The notes: generated by a model from the sequence alone, not told the origin. 36,272 nt of DNA from a virus (IMGVR_UViG_3300021959_000162:1-36272); one strand, 5' to 3'; shown: positions 1 through 9,750, counted from the stretch's first letter. Made by a program: numbers and translations.

Positions 1-1
1 A

Positions 2-250
2 GACGGCTCCAACCTATCTTTAGAGTGTCAACAAGCTCTAACAGTTTTAAATGCTCTTCCTGATATATTCGAAGGTATGAATGGTACATGGATGGGAAAA
101 GACTATAGTGGTCTAAGTGCTATTATGGATATTTATGAAATTGATGATAGACGTTCGGTATTTGAATTATTAAAAGAAGCTGAGTCGCTGTTAGGAAAAT
201 ACTATTCACAGCAATCTAAGCAACAAAGCAGAAGTCTAAAAAAGGGGTAA
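2..250 (+). CDS. 3' end of a protein encoded just upstream of the tape measure (partial)
   Basis: An open frame runs in from the left edge and stops at TAA 248-250, giving 83 C-terminal residues. They include a motif 'GMNGTWMGKDYSGL' and an acidic helix-forming stretch, and end in a Lys/Arg/Gln-rich tail. I do not recognise the family with confidence. In lambda-type tails the genes directly before the tape measure encode tail assembly chaperones (G and GT), so that role is an inference from position only. The last codons contain an A-AAA-AAG heptamer in the reading frame, but a -1 shift would meet a stop after seven codons. The tape measure lies in the same frame, one codon after this stop, and its ribosome-binding site (AAGGGG) overlaps the end of this gene. 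Confidence 0.6.
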   Translation, partial: DGSNLSLECQQALTVLNALPDIFEGMNGTWMGKDYSGLSAIMDIYEIDDRRSVFELLKEAESLLGKYYSQQSKQQSRSLKKG

Positions 251-253
251 TCG

Positions 254-3200
254 TTGGCAACTATTAAAAATACTATTGATACACAGTTTACAAGTAGAGG
301 TGCTAGAAAAGTTAGAGAAGAGACTGAGTCTATTGGTAAGGCTCAGACTCGACTTGGCCAAGGTTCTGCCTCTGCTGGACGTTCTTTTTCATCCCAGGCT
401 CAAGGACTAGGTGGATTAGTTGGTGTATATGCAGCTGCTGCTGCAAACGTATTTGCTATTAGTGCCGCTTTTGAGGCACTGAATGCTGCAGCAAAATTTC
501 AAACAACTATTAGAGGTACTGAACAACTTGCTGCTGCGCTTGGCACAAGTGCTCAAGCTATTATAAAAGATCTTCAAACAGTGACTGACGGGCAGCTTTC
601 TATAGTAGAAGCTGCTCGATCAGCTAACATTGCTCTTTCAGCCGGCTTTGGAAGAGAACAGTTGAGAGGATTAGCAGAAGTAGCTACAAAAGCTTCTAAA
701 ACATTAGGTAGAGATTTAAATGATTCTTTTCAACGTATAACTAGAGGTGTTATTAAACTTGAACCAGAACTTTTAGATGAATTAGGTATTTTTACTCGTA
801 TAGAGCCTGCTGTAAATGATTATGCTATTGCTATAGGTAAATCTGCTTCTCAATTAACAAATTATGAAAAAAGACAAGCTTTTGCAAATGGAGTTTTGAA
901 AGACGGTACTCAAGCTTTTAAAGATATTACTTTAGCGGGAGACTCCACTCAAAAATCTTTTGAACAGTTAGTTGCTACTTTTACTAATATAGCCGTTGTT
1001 GCTGGAGGATTAATAGCTGATGCTTTAGCTCCTTTAGCAGATTTTTTAAATGATAGTTTAGGTAACCAATTAATTTTAGTAGGATCTATAGGAGCTTTAG
1101 TATTTGGAAAACTAACAACCGCTGTAACTGTTTTTGTTACAGGAGGTTTGACAACTCTTACAGCAAGTTTAAATGGGGTAGCAGCTTCAATGGCTGCTGT
1201 TAGTACTAGTGCTACTGCTATGCAGGCAAGAACTGCAGCAGCTTCCAAAGCTTTTGTAGGAGCAGGAGCATTAACTGGTAGTAATAGGGCTTTTGGTTCT
1301 CAGTTTAAAAAAGATATAGCTGCTGGTCCCTTAAGTTTAGGTCAGGCTCAACAGGCTCAACCCAAAATTGTAAAAGCATTACAAGCTGAAAAGAAAGAAA
1401 GAAAAGATATAAAATTGCTTATGAAGCAAGCAAATGCAGATGCAACTAGTCTAAATAGAAAATTAAGACAATCTGCAGCAAGAAGCAGAGCTTTAGGTAT
1501 GAGCCTTAGAGTAGTTAAAGATCAAATTGCTTTAGCAGGTAAAGGAGCAAATATTCTAACTCTAGGATTAAGAGGTGCCGCTACTGCTGCCGGTTTTCTT
1601 GCTGGATTTGTTAACCTTGCATTAGCTGGTATAAACTATTTAATTATAGCAGCTGTTGCTTTACAAGCAGCTTTTAAATTTTTCTTTGATATAGATTTAT
1701 ATCAAAAGGTATTAGATTTTTACAGAGACATTACTGCAGAATCAAGACAGCAAAAAGCTGGACTAGAAGAAATAAATGGTTTAATAGATCTTCAAGGCAG
1801 TAAATATGCAGAAATGGGTAGAATATTAGATGAAGCTGGATTAGATCCTAGTGAAAGAACTGCTGGCAATGTAGCATCAACTTTAGATGATTTACAGGAA
1901 GATGCTTTAGAGGCGTCTCGAACTATAGGCTTTTTAAATTCACAAATTGCAAAAGGTGTGTTCAGTACTTTGAATAATCCAGTTAATTTTGGTTTTTTTA
2001 CTCAAGGAGGTCTTAATGATGCTAAAGATGAGGTAGATGCACTCAAAGATAAACTTATTGCTTTAAACGCTCAAATAGCTGCTCTTGCAGGTATTCAAAC
2101 TTTAAGTGTAGATTTTACAAACTTTTCTAAATTTATAGGAAAAGCAAAAGAAGAAGTAGAAGGTTTAACCACTGCATTATCTAAAGCATTTATTAAAGGT
2201 CAGTTTAATATAGATGATGATGAGTTTATAGCACAAGAGCTGTTTAGAAAAGTAGACTCAAGTACGACAGCCTCACAGTTAACAAGTCCTTTTTCTGATT
2301 TAAGTAATCAGTTTGAGGTAGACGGCGCTATATATGCAAGGCAACTACAAGGTCTTCAGCTAGTTAGAGATGAGTTTGATAAATATACTAAAGGTAGTAA
2401 AGCTTTTATACAAGCTGCAGACGCTTCATCAGATTCTTTTAATAAGGTACAAGAAATATTTACTGGATTGGCTACTGACACTATCAGCCAAGAAAACGCT
2501 GGTGAGCTCTTAGGCATAATTACTGATCGTATAAAACAGGCACAGACTATAATTAAGGAGGCACAAGCGGAGAACAATCAGTTAATTAGTAGTGGACAGG
2601 TTGGAATATTTACTGAAGAACAGGCAGAACAGGCAGCACAATATGTAATTGCTATAGGTAACGGCTTAGAATATATTGAAGAAAGATTAAAAAACACAAC
2701 TGAACTGTTCATAGCACAAGAAAAATTATTTCTTTCGTTAAATAAACAGTTCTCAGGTGTTAGCACTTTTATAGACGAGATGGGAAATACGGGTGCAATT
2801 GATGTGGCGAGTAATAAGATTGCTACAAGTCAAATGGAGCAACTAAAATTTCAAAGAGCTAATTTTTTAATATTACAAGAAAGATTTGAAGTACTTGAAA
2901 GGATGGGTGAAACCGAACGAAAAAGAGAAGCTAGAGAATCAGAGTTTAAATCATTAGGGCAAAATCTATTATTAATAGCTAAATCTTCTTTTCAAGAGTC
3001 TGTAAAACTGTTATTGACTAGTAAAGAACGACTTGCCCAAGAACAACAAAGAACTACAGTTATGGGAGCTCAACTTACAATATTAAAAGCGCAAAATGCA
3101 GAAGTAGTAAGACAATCTGGCTTACGTAAGAAAAATGCTGCCCAACAACTTGGACTACAAGTTGGTACTGCTGCTAAGGGAGAAATGGCCGGTGATTTTA

Positions 3201-5017
3201 TAAAAGAACCTGTTTTAACAAATAGACTATCAACTGAAGGTCAAAACTTAGGATTTGCTGGAGGTGATGTAGGCATTAGTCGTATGAAACAAGCTCAAAC
3301 TGCTCTTGACGCCTTAATAAGTCAAGAACAACGTCGTGTAAAATTAGCAGAACAACGAGTAGCTCTTGAAAATGAGGCTGCTTCTATTGAAAGAGGTATG
3401 CGTATGGGTGCTGTGCAAGCTAAAGCAGATGCAGCATCGGGTGCAGGATCTCTTATGGTAATGAGAGCTGAAGAAGCTGCTACTATCATTGAAGAAAGAT
3501 CACTATCTACTACACAAGAAATATTAGATGGTAGAATAGCAGTAATGAAAGCTGAAAGAGATGCAGAGTTAGCCTCTATAGGAGGTAGAGCCGCCGTGGC
3601 AGCAGAAGAGTTTAAACAAGCAAAAGAAGAGATACAAGAACGCAGAGATGCTCTGCTTGCAGAAAAATCAAATCAAGAAGCTATGGAGACTCTTAGACGA
3701 TTGCGTAGAGCAGATAATTTAGAAATTATAAGAGCTGAAAGACAACAGGCTATAGCAAGAAAAGCTTTAGAAATTCAAAAAGTTGCAGACGAAAAACAGG
3801 CTATTATAAGTAGAAAAGCTATTGCAATTGAGCAAGCAAGATTGGAAAAAGATTCTAAGATATTTGCAATTGATCAACAGGAAAAAGAATTTGCTCTATT
3901 AAAATTTAGAATAGAAGCTGATGACAAATTTTTAACAAGATATGCTGAGATAACTGAAGGATTAGCTAAAGCACTAGATATTACTTATAAGCCTGTTGAA
4001 GGTAGTAAAATAGACCCTACTAAAGATGCTTTAACATTTATTGATAAAATGTTAAATGAAGAATCAGGATTTTTTGCCAAACAAAGATCAATTGTATCAC
4101 AAACTGAAGAAAGCAAGAGAACTACTGCGTCAACAGTCGCAACTGATGACGAAGCCGCTCGTCTATCTAATCAAAAAAGATTAGAGAGTCAGTTTGCACA
4201 GCTTAAAAACCTTGACGCATTAAAAACGTCTATGGAAGATGCAGAAACTACGTTTTTAGAGCAGGAAGCACAAAAACAAGCCGAGATGATTGCCAAAAAA
4301 TTAGAGAACTTAGACCTTGAAGATCAAGCGGTAAAACAAGCTTTTGATGAAAAAATGGGTGCTTTAGGTGTTGAAGCAGCAGTAGCTAAAGAAGCATATA
4401 GATTAGCTAAAGAAGCTGCTGAGTTTGACATAAGCCAGAAAAAACGCATGGTTCAACTAGGAAAAGATCTGGCCTTTGGTATATCTGACACTTTAGGTAA
4501 TGCTATGATGAAGTTTCTAACCAATTTACAAGAAGGCAAACCACTTATAGAAGGTATTGGTGATTTATTTATCAATATGTTATTTGATATTCAACAAAAA
4601 ATACTTAAAGCAAGTGTTATTGATCCTATAACCGATTCTGTAACTGACTCTTTAATGGGTAGCTTTGGTAAGATGGCTTTCTTTGGCGGTGTTACAGGTG
4701 GTACTGTTCGTAATATGGCTGCCGGTGGTGAAGTAAATGCACTTCGTGATCGTGTACCTGCTATGTTAGAGCCTGGTGAGTTTGTAATTCGTAAAACAGC
4801 TGCTAAATCTATAGGGGGTTCTGCATTAGGAAAAATGAATGCTACTGGAGCTGCAGGTATGGGCAATGTAGAATTTAATATTGTTAATAATGGAGCACCC
4901 AAAGAAGCAGCACAACAGGGGCCACCTAAAATAGATACAGATAAAATTGTAATTGATGTTGTAATGAGAGATTTAAGTACTAATGGTCCTATTAGAAAAG
5001 CTCTTAGAAGTGGATAA
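254..5017 (+). CDS. Tail tape measure protein
   Basis: At 1587 residues this is the long, Ala/Gln/Lys-rich, largely helical protein expected to fix tail length and travel into the host with the DNA. It begins with TTG preceded by AAGGGG. The N-terminal 250 residues match the usual tape-measure start (helical, with a 'RITRGVIKLEPELLDELGI' stretch). Hydrophobic segments lie near residues 272-297 and 449-479. Long charged coiled coils follow from about 830 to 1440. The C-terminus has the typical 'RDRVPAMLEPGEFVIRK' region near 1500, after a Gly-rich stretch. By the usual rule of about 0.15 nm per residue, the tail could reach roughly 240 nm, as for a long-tailed siphovirus. It heads the tail cassette and is followed after 9 nt by the M-like gene. 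Confidence 0.93.
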   Translation: MATIKNTIDTQFTSRGARKVREETESIGKAQTRLGQGSASAGRSFSSQAQGLGGLVGVYAAAAANVFAISAAFEALNAAAKFQTTIRGTEQLAAALGTSAQAIIKDLQTVTDGQLSIVEAARSANIALSAGFGREQLRGLAEVATKASKTLGRDLNDSFQRITRGVIKLEPELLDELGIFTRIEPAVNDYAIAIGKSASQLTNYEKRQAFANGVLKDGTQAFKDITLAGDSTQKSFEQLVATFTNIAVVAGGLIADALAPLADFLNDSLGNQLILVGSIGALVFGKLTTAVTVFVTGGLTTLTASLNGVAASMAAVSTSATAMQARTAAASKAFVGAGALTGSNRAFGSQFKKDIAAGPLSLGQAQQAQPKIVKALQAEKKERKDIKLLMKQANADATSLNRKLRQSAARSRALGMSLRVVKDQIALAGKGANILTLGLRGAATAAGFLAGFVNLALAGINYLIIAAVALQAAFKFFFDIDLYQKVLDFYRDITAESRQQKAGLEEINGLIDLQGSKYAEMGRILDEAGLDPSERTAGNVASTLDDLQEDALEASRTIGFLNSQIAKGVFSTLNNPVNFGFFTQGGLNDAKDEVDALKDKLIALNAQIAALAGIQTLSVDFTNFSKFIGKAKEEVEGLTTALSKAFIKGQFNIDDDEFIAQELFRKVDSSTTASQLTSPFSDLSNQFEVDGAIYARQLQGLQLVRDEFDKYTKGSKAFIQAADASSDSFNKVQEIFTGLATDTISQENAGELLGIITDRIKQAQTIIKEAQAENNQLISSGQVGIFTEEQAEQAAQYVIAIGNGLEYIEERLKNTTELFIAQEKLFLSLNKQFSGVSTFIDEMGNTGAIDVASNKIATSQMEQLKFQRANFLILQERFEVLERMGETERKREARESEFKSLGQNLLLIAKSSFQESVKLLLTSKERLAQEQQRTTVMGAQLTILKAQNAEVVRQSGLRKKNAAQQLGLQVGTAAKGEMAGDFIKEPVLTNRLSTEGQNLGFAGGDVGISRMKQAQTALDALISQEQRRVKLAEQRVALENEAASIERGMRMGAVQAKADAASGAGSLMVMRAEEAATIIEERSLSTTQEILDGRIAVMKAERDAELASIGGRAAVAAEEFKQAKEEIQERRDALLAEKSNQEAMETLRRLRRADNLEIIRAERQQAIARKALEIQKVADEKQAIISRKAIAIEQARLEKDSKIFAIDQQEKEFALLKFRIEADDKFLTRYAEITEGLAKALDITYKPVEGSKIDPTKDALTFIDKMLNEESGFFAKQRSIVSQTEESKRTTASTVATDDEAARLSNQKRLESQFAQLKNLDALKTSMEDAETTFLEQEAQKQAEMIAKKLENLDLEDQAVKQAFDEKMGALGVEAAVAKEAYRLAKEAAEFDISQKKRMVQLGKDLAFGISDTLGNAMMKFLTNLQEGKPLIEGIGDLFINMLFDIQQKILKASVIDPITDSVTDSLMGSFGKMAFFGGVTGGTVRNMAAGGEVNALRDRVPAMLEPGEFVIRKTAAKSIGGSALGKMNATGAAGMGNVEFNIVNNGAPKEAAQQGPPKIDTDKIVIDVVMRDLSTNGPIRKALRSG

Positions 5018-5026
5018 GGAAATAGA

Positions 5027-6628
5027 ATGGCTACATACCCATCAGACGCTACTGCAGATATAACTGCTTTTTCTGTTATAGGTACAACTACTTATAACAA
5101 TACAGGAAGTACTGTAGAATTTGCATTACCCAGTACTATAACTACTAAAGCAGCAGCTGTGGTAACTCAAGATGGTGTTACACAAGATACTACTGCGTAT
5201 AATTTATCCAGTGATGGTACTAAAATAACTTTTGGAGTAGCTCCTAATGCTACTACCTTAGTTGTAAAAACTATTAGTCTTCCTAGTAGATTTAGAGTAC
5301 TTAGAAGTTTTCCAAGTGTAAAAGTAGTTGATTATAATAGTTCTGCTTTAGCTGTTAATGGTAATACATATACTGTTAATGGTTCGCAAGAATTTTGGTC
5401 TCTTCCTTTTAACTCTAATGTAGATAATACCAGTGACTTTATGGTTTACGTAGGGGGTGTATTTCAACAACCTGGAGCGTATACTTATCCTTCTGTTACA
5501 TTAGGTAATGACGGGATAGATATAGGTGATAATGCTGCTGTTAAGTTATTAGCTAATTTTGCAGATAATTTAACAGATAGTTCAGATAATCCTCATACCA
5601 TTGGTTTAAATACAGGTTCTGCCAGTTATAGTGGTAGTAATATAGTATTAGCGGGGGCTACACAACTTAGTATACCTGCAAGTACTGATTTTAATGTAGG
5701 AGAAGAAACATCTTTTACTTTTGAAACTATTATAACTCCTGATGCAGGAACTCAGATGAGTGCTAATCAAACTTTACTTGCCTGTCAACAAAATAGTGAT
5801 GAGTACTACTTTTTAAGAACCGTAGGTACTAATGCTACTATAGGCTTTATAGTAAATCATGGTGGTTCTATAGTTGAAGCATATGGTGGTAACTGCAATG
5901 GAGGAAGTAGTTATAATGTTGCTGTATCTTATGATAAGACTACTGCTAATTTAAGACTTTATGTAGCTGATACTTTAGTAAAATCAGTTAACTATAATCC
6001 TCCTGTCTCAGCTTTTAATAGTCGTTTAAATATAGGAGCAAACAACAATGTCACAGGAGGGTCTCAAGCCAGTCAAGAAAGATATAAAGGTAAGATAGAA
6101 TATCTTAGAATATCAAAGGTAGCTAAATTTAGAACTGCAACTATACCGGTCCCTGCTACTACTGCAACTATTATAGGAGGAGCTCCTTTAGGCGCTGCTG
6201 ATGTTAATGATACTTTATCTATTAGAGTATTTGAACAAGCTACTTCTGAGCAAGGAAGATTTACTTCTATGGCAGATAGAAAACCTGATAGTGGATTTAA
6301 CTTTTCTAAGAAATTTGATGTAGCAAAATTTAAATCTACTGCTGGGTATGAGAAAAGAAGATTAAAATCTAGAAGACCTCTTAGATCTTATACTTTACAA
6401 TATACTAATGTCTCTGGAGTAGAAAGAACTGCAATTGAAAACTTTTATAATGCACGAAGTGGAGAATTTGAATCTTTTAGTTTTGACTTGTCACACCTAA
6501 ATGAAAGTGGTACAATTACTACAAGATTTGATGGAGACTTAGCTATAACTCAAGTTTTATCATCAGGTACTCAGTTAATTGATAATTTTTTTACTGTTTC
6601 CTTTAAATTGCAAGAGACATATGACTAA
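5027..6628 (+). CDS. Minor tail protein M-like with inserted LamG/concanavalin-like domain
   Basis: The last 120 of 533 residues resemble lambda minor tail protein M. They contain 'GYEKRRLKSRRPLRSYTL', then 'IENFYNARSGEFESFSFDL', and end in a beta-rich 'FFTVSFKLQETYD'. This family joins the tail tube to the tip. The N-terminal 160 residues are Thr/Val/Asn-rich and beta-predicted. Residues about 165-375 look like a LamG/concanavalin A-type jelly roll: 'LSIPASTDFNVGEETSFTFETII', then 'GTNATIGFIVNHGG', 'YNVAVSYDKTTANLRLYVADTLV' and 'YKGKIEYLRISKVAKF'. Lambda M is only about 110 residues, so most of this protein is added material and may bind a carbohydrate on the host surface. A GGATAAGGAA site precedes the ATG. 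The stop overlaps the next start as TAATG. Confidence 0.8.
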   Translation: MATYPSDATADITAFSVIGTTTYNNTGSTVEFALPSTITTKAAAVVTQDGVTQDTTAYNLSSDGTKITFGVAPNATTLVVKTISLPSRFRVLRSFPSVKVVDYNSSALAVNGNTYTVNGSQEFWSLPFNSNVDNTSDFMVYVGGVFQQPGAYTYPSVTLGNDGIDIGDNAAVKLLANFADNLTDSSDNPHTIGLNTGSASYSGSNIVLAGATQLSIPASTDFNVGEETSFTFETIITPDAGTQMSANQTLLACQQNSDEYYFLRTVGTNATIGFIVNHGGSIVEAYGGNCNGGSSYNVAVSYDKTTANLRLYVADTLVKSVNYNPPVSAFNSRLNIGANNNVTGGSQASQERYKGKIEYLRISKVAKFRTATIPVPATTATIIGGAPLGAADVNDTLSIRVFEQATSEQGRFTSMADRKPDSGFNFSKKFDVAKFKSTAGYEKRRLKSRRPLRSYTLQYTNVSGVERTAIENFYNARSGEFESFSFDLSHLNESGTITTRFDGDLAITQVLSSGTQLIDNFFTVSFKLQETYD

Positions 6629-8202
6629 TGACTGCTAGAAATTATGATACTATTCTTACAGTAGCTGATGCTACTAATTTTGTACCTGGCAACTCTATAG
6701 TAGGTTCTACAAGTGCTACTGTAGGTTTTATTGCTAATGTAGATGTTGTTAGTAAACAGATAAAAGTAAAATTAAATAATGTTATGCAAGAGTTTCATAA
6801 TAGCGAAACTATTACCTCTAAATCTGCTGTTATAAGTGGTACTGCAAACGGATCAATAAACACTCTTAGTCTTCCTTTTCAATCAAATATATTTGCCAGT
6901 TTAACTACTACTGCTACTACTACTATAGCATCCCAAGCTCCAAGTTCTTTTATTGCTGCAAAAAATGCTTTTACCCAAAATCCTATTATTAGAATGTATG
7001 AAGTATACTATCCTGGTGAGTGGTTTCCTCCTGATCCTAATGGTAATCCTACAGAAAATGGAGAAGGTAGGGCTTGGCCTGTAGATTTTCCTTTAAGATT
7101 TGCAGATATAGCAGGAGATTTAGTATCAGATCTAAATTATAATGTAACTTATGGTGGAACTTCTTTTGTACCTTATCCTGTTGATATATCAAGTATTAGT
7201 CAAGGTACTGATGGTAAAATTAATGAACTTACCTTAACAGTATTTAACGTAGATAATATCATAAGCACTTTAGTTGAAAATCCTTATCTATTAGGAAATA
7301 ACATATCTAACTCTTGTATAGCTTATGTAAATAGTGCTCCTGTACATGGTATAGATCCAAGAACTATAAATGCTGATCCTGCAGATGTGGGTAGCATAGG
7401 TGATGTAGCTTTTGATACTTTAACAAGAGCGAGAGCAAATGGGTTAGCATTTAGTACTACTGTGGTAGGTGCTTATGGACAAGCTAATGCTTCTTTTACA
7501 AAAGAACAGACAGAATTTGTTAATGGCACTTGGCAGATACAAAAAAATGATACCAGAGATTTATCTGGAGCAGTAGTAAACATAACAACTACCTTTGCTA
7601 ATTTTTTAGATGTTTGGCCGGAGCATAGTTCTGTTAGATATGTAAGTTCAAATGTGGTAGAAGTATATAATGCTATGCCTTATAGAGTAGGAGATGTTGT
7701 CAGATCCTCAAAAGGATCTACTTCTGGTACTATACAAAGTATACAAGAAAATAGATTTTTATTTCTTAACAACGCCTTAGAAGCTAATACTGTTGTAGGA
7801 GATCAAATTTTTATTATTAATGCAGAGGCAGATAGTGAGTCTTATATTGAAGATAGATTTAAAATAGATCAACTTGAATCCTTAAATGATGTTACAGGCA
7901 CTTTTGGATTAGTATCTTGGTTACAATATTTTAAACAAGTAACTCCCAGACGTAAATACTATAAAAATACGTGTCAATGGAAATATAAAGGTGAAGAGTG
8001 TCAGTACCCAGGACCAGCAGGTGGTACTATACCTGGTACCTCTCTTACTGCTAATACAAATCCTATAGGTGTAGACAATAAAACTGCTTCAGGACCAGAA
8101 GGTGACATATGCGGTAAAAACATATTAGCTTGTACCTTAAGAAATAATTCTATACATTTTGGAGGTTTCCCTGCAACAGGACGTACCATTCCAAAACAAT
8201 AA
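6628..8202 (+). CDS. Minor tail protein L-like (Fe-S cluster type)
   Basis: The C-terminal part matches lambda minor tail protein L. Four cysteines at about residues 449, 458, 495 and 502 are arranged C-x8-C ... C-x6-C, and the chain ends with 'IHFGGFPATG', as lambda L ends in a closely similar 'FGGFPG' sequence. Lambda L is known to bind an iron-sulfur cluster through such cysteines, so this protein probably does too. Residues 1-110 are a beta-rich extension not seen in lambda L (which is about 230 residues). The protein sits at the tail tip, between M and the peptidase genes. It starts at the ATG overlapping the M-like stop (TAATG). The end of the coding sequence overlaps the possible start region of the radical SAM gene. 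Confidence 0.82.
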   Translation: MTARNYDTILTVADATNFVPGNSIVGSTSATVGFIANVDVVSKQIKVKLNNVMQEFHNSETITSKSAVISGTANGSINTLSLPFQSNIFASLTTTATTTIASQAPSSFIAAKNAFTQNPIIRMYEVYYPGEWFPPDPNGNPTENGEGRAWPVDFPLRFADIAGDLVSDLNYNVTYGGTSFVPYPVDISSISQGTDGKINELTLTVFNVDNIISTLVENPYLLGNNISNSCIAYVNSAPVHGIDPRTINADPADVGSIGDVAFDTLTRARANGLAFSTTVVGAYGQANASFTKEQTEFVNGTWQIQKNDTRDLSGAVVNITTTFANFLDVWPEHSSVRYVSSNVVEVYNAMPYRVGDVVRSSKGSTSGTIQSIQENRFLFLNNALEANTVVGDQIFIINAEADSESYIEDRFKIDQLESLNDVTGTFGLVSWLQYFKQVTPRRKYYKNTCQWKYKGEECQYPGPAGGTIPGTSLTANTNPIGVDNKTASGPEGDICGKNILACTLRNNSIHFGGFPATGRTIPKQ

Positions 8203-9370
8203 AATAAAAGGTTGTATACTACCTTGGATACATTTATTCGGTAGTATAAGTGGAAACTTTTATCTTTGTTGTCATGCTGAGTATACACCCATAACTACTA
8301 TAGTTGGTACGCATAACGAATCTTTAGGTGACATTTGGAATGGTGATGCCTACAAAAAAGCACGACTTGATTTTATAAAAAATAAGATACCTCCAGAATG
8401 TATATCTGCTTGTTATAAAAAAGAAAAACAAGGTAGTGATAGTAACAGATTAAAAGCTAATCAACGATTTAATAAATTAGCTCCATTACAATATAAAACA
8501 AATAAAGATGGTAGTTTAGATTCTAATCCTACTTATTTAGATATTAGATTTGGAAACTTATGCAATTTTAAATGTAGAATGTGTGGGCCAGGAGCTTCTA
8601 CAAGTTGGTATGCAGATACTACTTCGTCTGGGTGGTCTAAAACAATTGATCATTATAGCAATAATGATAATTTTTGGGTAGATGTGCCTAAATTTATTCC
8701 TGAGCTACAAGATGTATATTTTGCTGGAGGAGAGCCTTTTGTGCAGCAAGGTCACTATAAAATGCTTGAACTTATTATAGATTCTGGTTATGCAGCAAAT
8801 GTAAATCTTAGTTATAACACTAATCTTAGTTATTCTAAGTTTAAAAAATATGATTTAAAAACTCTCTGGTCTAATTTTAAAAAAGTATCTGTATGGCCAA
8901 GTGTAGAAGGATATGGTAAACGTGCTGAATATGCAAGAAAAGGTTTATCATGGTCTAAGTTTGAGGAGCATACTAAACTTTTTAAAGATAATATAACTAC
9001 TGTAAGTTCTGTTATAAATATTTATAGTATTAGTTCTATGCCTGATCTTATTCTATGGTGTAAACGTAATAACATTCATTTCTATGGAACTACTCAGTCT
9101 GAGCCGCCACATCAAAAAATTACTTGTTTACCTAAAGAATCTAAACAACAAATGATTTCTATGTATAAAAAATTTGTTAATGAATACTCTTCTATACTGA
9201 CTTTTGAAGATTTACAACAAATTAAACATTGGCTATCTTATATGACCAGTAGCGATGACAGTAATTTATTGCACGATTTTAAAATAGAAACAGAAAGACT
9301 TGATTCTCTACGTAGAGAATCTTTTACTGATACTTTTCCGGAATTTGCTACATGGTACAAGACTTTATAG
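8159..9370 (+). CDS. Twitch-domain radical SAM protein inserted in the tail cassette
   Basis: The radical SAM cysteine motif C-x3-C-x2-C is present as CNFKCRMC (Cys135, 139, 142), followed by a SAM-binding GGEP at about 190-193. Before it are four further cysteines or pairs (C19, C37/C38, C81, C85) in the layout of a twitch-type auxiliary Fe-S domain, here at the N-terminus. The reaction and substrate are unknown. It lies between the L-like gene and the NlpC/P60 genes, where lambda has nothing comparable. The start is uncertain. TTG at 8159 is the most upstream option and overlaps the L-like gene by 44 nt. There is no ATG between it and Cys19, and a GGAGG at 8161-8165 might instead serve a non-AUG start slightly downstream. 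A perfect 20-bp palindrome lies near its 3' end. Confidence 0.85.
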   Translation: MEVSLQQDVPFQNNKIKGCILPWIHLFGSISGNFYLCCHAEYTPITTIVGTHNESLGDIWNGDAYKKARLDFIKNKIPPECISACYKKEKQGSDSNRLKANQRFNKLAPLQYKTNKDGSLDSNPTYLDIRFGNLCNFKCRMCGPGASTSWYADTTSSGWSKTIDHYSNNDNFWVDVPKFIPELQDVYFAGGEPFVQQGHYKMLELIIDSGYAANVNLSYNTNLSYSKFKKYDLKTLWSNFKKVSVWPSVEGYGKRAEYARKGLSWSKFEEHTKLFKDNITTVSSVINIYSISSMPDLILWCKRNNIHFYGTTQSEPPHQKITCLPKESKQQMISMYKKFVNEYSSILTFEDLQQIKHWLSYMTSSDDSNLLHDFKIETERLDSLRRESFTDTFPEFATWYKTL

Positions 9371-9750
9371 GCTTACGTCATTCATATGATGACATAAATT
9401 GCATAACATTAATTAAGAGATTTTACGATAGTAAGTTAAATTTACAATTTTCTTTACCAGAATACCCCCTATCTAAACATTGGATTAAAGAATTTACTAC
9501 AGTTAGTATTGATAATTGGGCAGCTCAATGTGCTAAAAAAGTAAGTTTGACAAATGCTAAAGATTATGATGTAATAGCATTTAGATCAGAAAAAACAAAT
9601 TTAATAATTCATTTTGGTATGTATTTAATGGCTTCCAAAATGCTACACATCGAAGAAGGGGGAATTTCGCGTGTGGAAACTTTATCCGATTATTGGGTAG
9701 AGAGCATACATGCGATTTATAGACATGACAATTTGGTACAACAAATATAA
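9352..9750 (+). CDS. NlpC/P60-like tail peptidase, first of two
   Basis: This is a 132-residue protein. A Cys in 'DDINCITLIKRFY' (Cys17) sits where the NlpC/P60 nucleophile occurs, and a His in 'IIHFGMYL' (His87) sits where the catalytic His occurs, with a second His at 99 ('MLHIEEGG'). It ends in 'IYRH', like many phage members. In lambda the NlpC/P60 domain is the C-terminal half of K, thought to cut peptidoglycan or process tail parts. The gene overlaps the radical SAM end by 19 nt and the next gene by about 40 nt. The family call rests on motif spacing rather than strong similarity, because the usual 'DCWGL' around the Cys is replaced by 'NCITL'. Confidence 0.55.
   Translation: MVQDFIGLRHSYDDINCITLIKRFYDSKLNLQFSLPEYPLSKHWIKEFTTVSIDNWAAQCAKKVSLTNAKDYDVIAFRSEKTNLIIHFGMYLMASKMLHIEEGGISRVETLSDYWVESIHAIYRHDNLVQQI

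Noticed and set aside
238-244. A-AAA-AAG slippery heptamer in frame at the end of the gene before the tape measure
   Set aside because: It is the classic -1 frameshift sequence and the position fits a tail chaperone gene, but the -1 frame reaches a stop at 265-267 after seven codons, so no T-like extension would be made.
949-1248. Antisense reading frame of 99 codons within the tape measure
   Set aside because: It is a hydrophobic frame opposite an Ala/Thr-rich coding region, with no ribosome-binding site or family match. The same applies to other antisense frames, such as those at 4591-4902, 13703-13939, 17570-17866, 22762-23046 and 30901-31221.
7705-7722. Short inverted repeat AGATCC/GGATCT in the L-like gene
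   Set aside because: Six base pairs with a six-base loop and no U-run; expected by chance in a 36-kb sequence.
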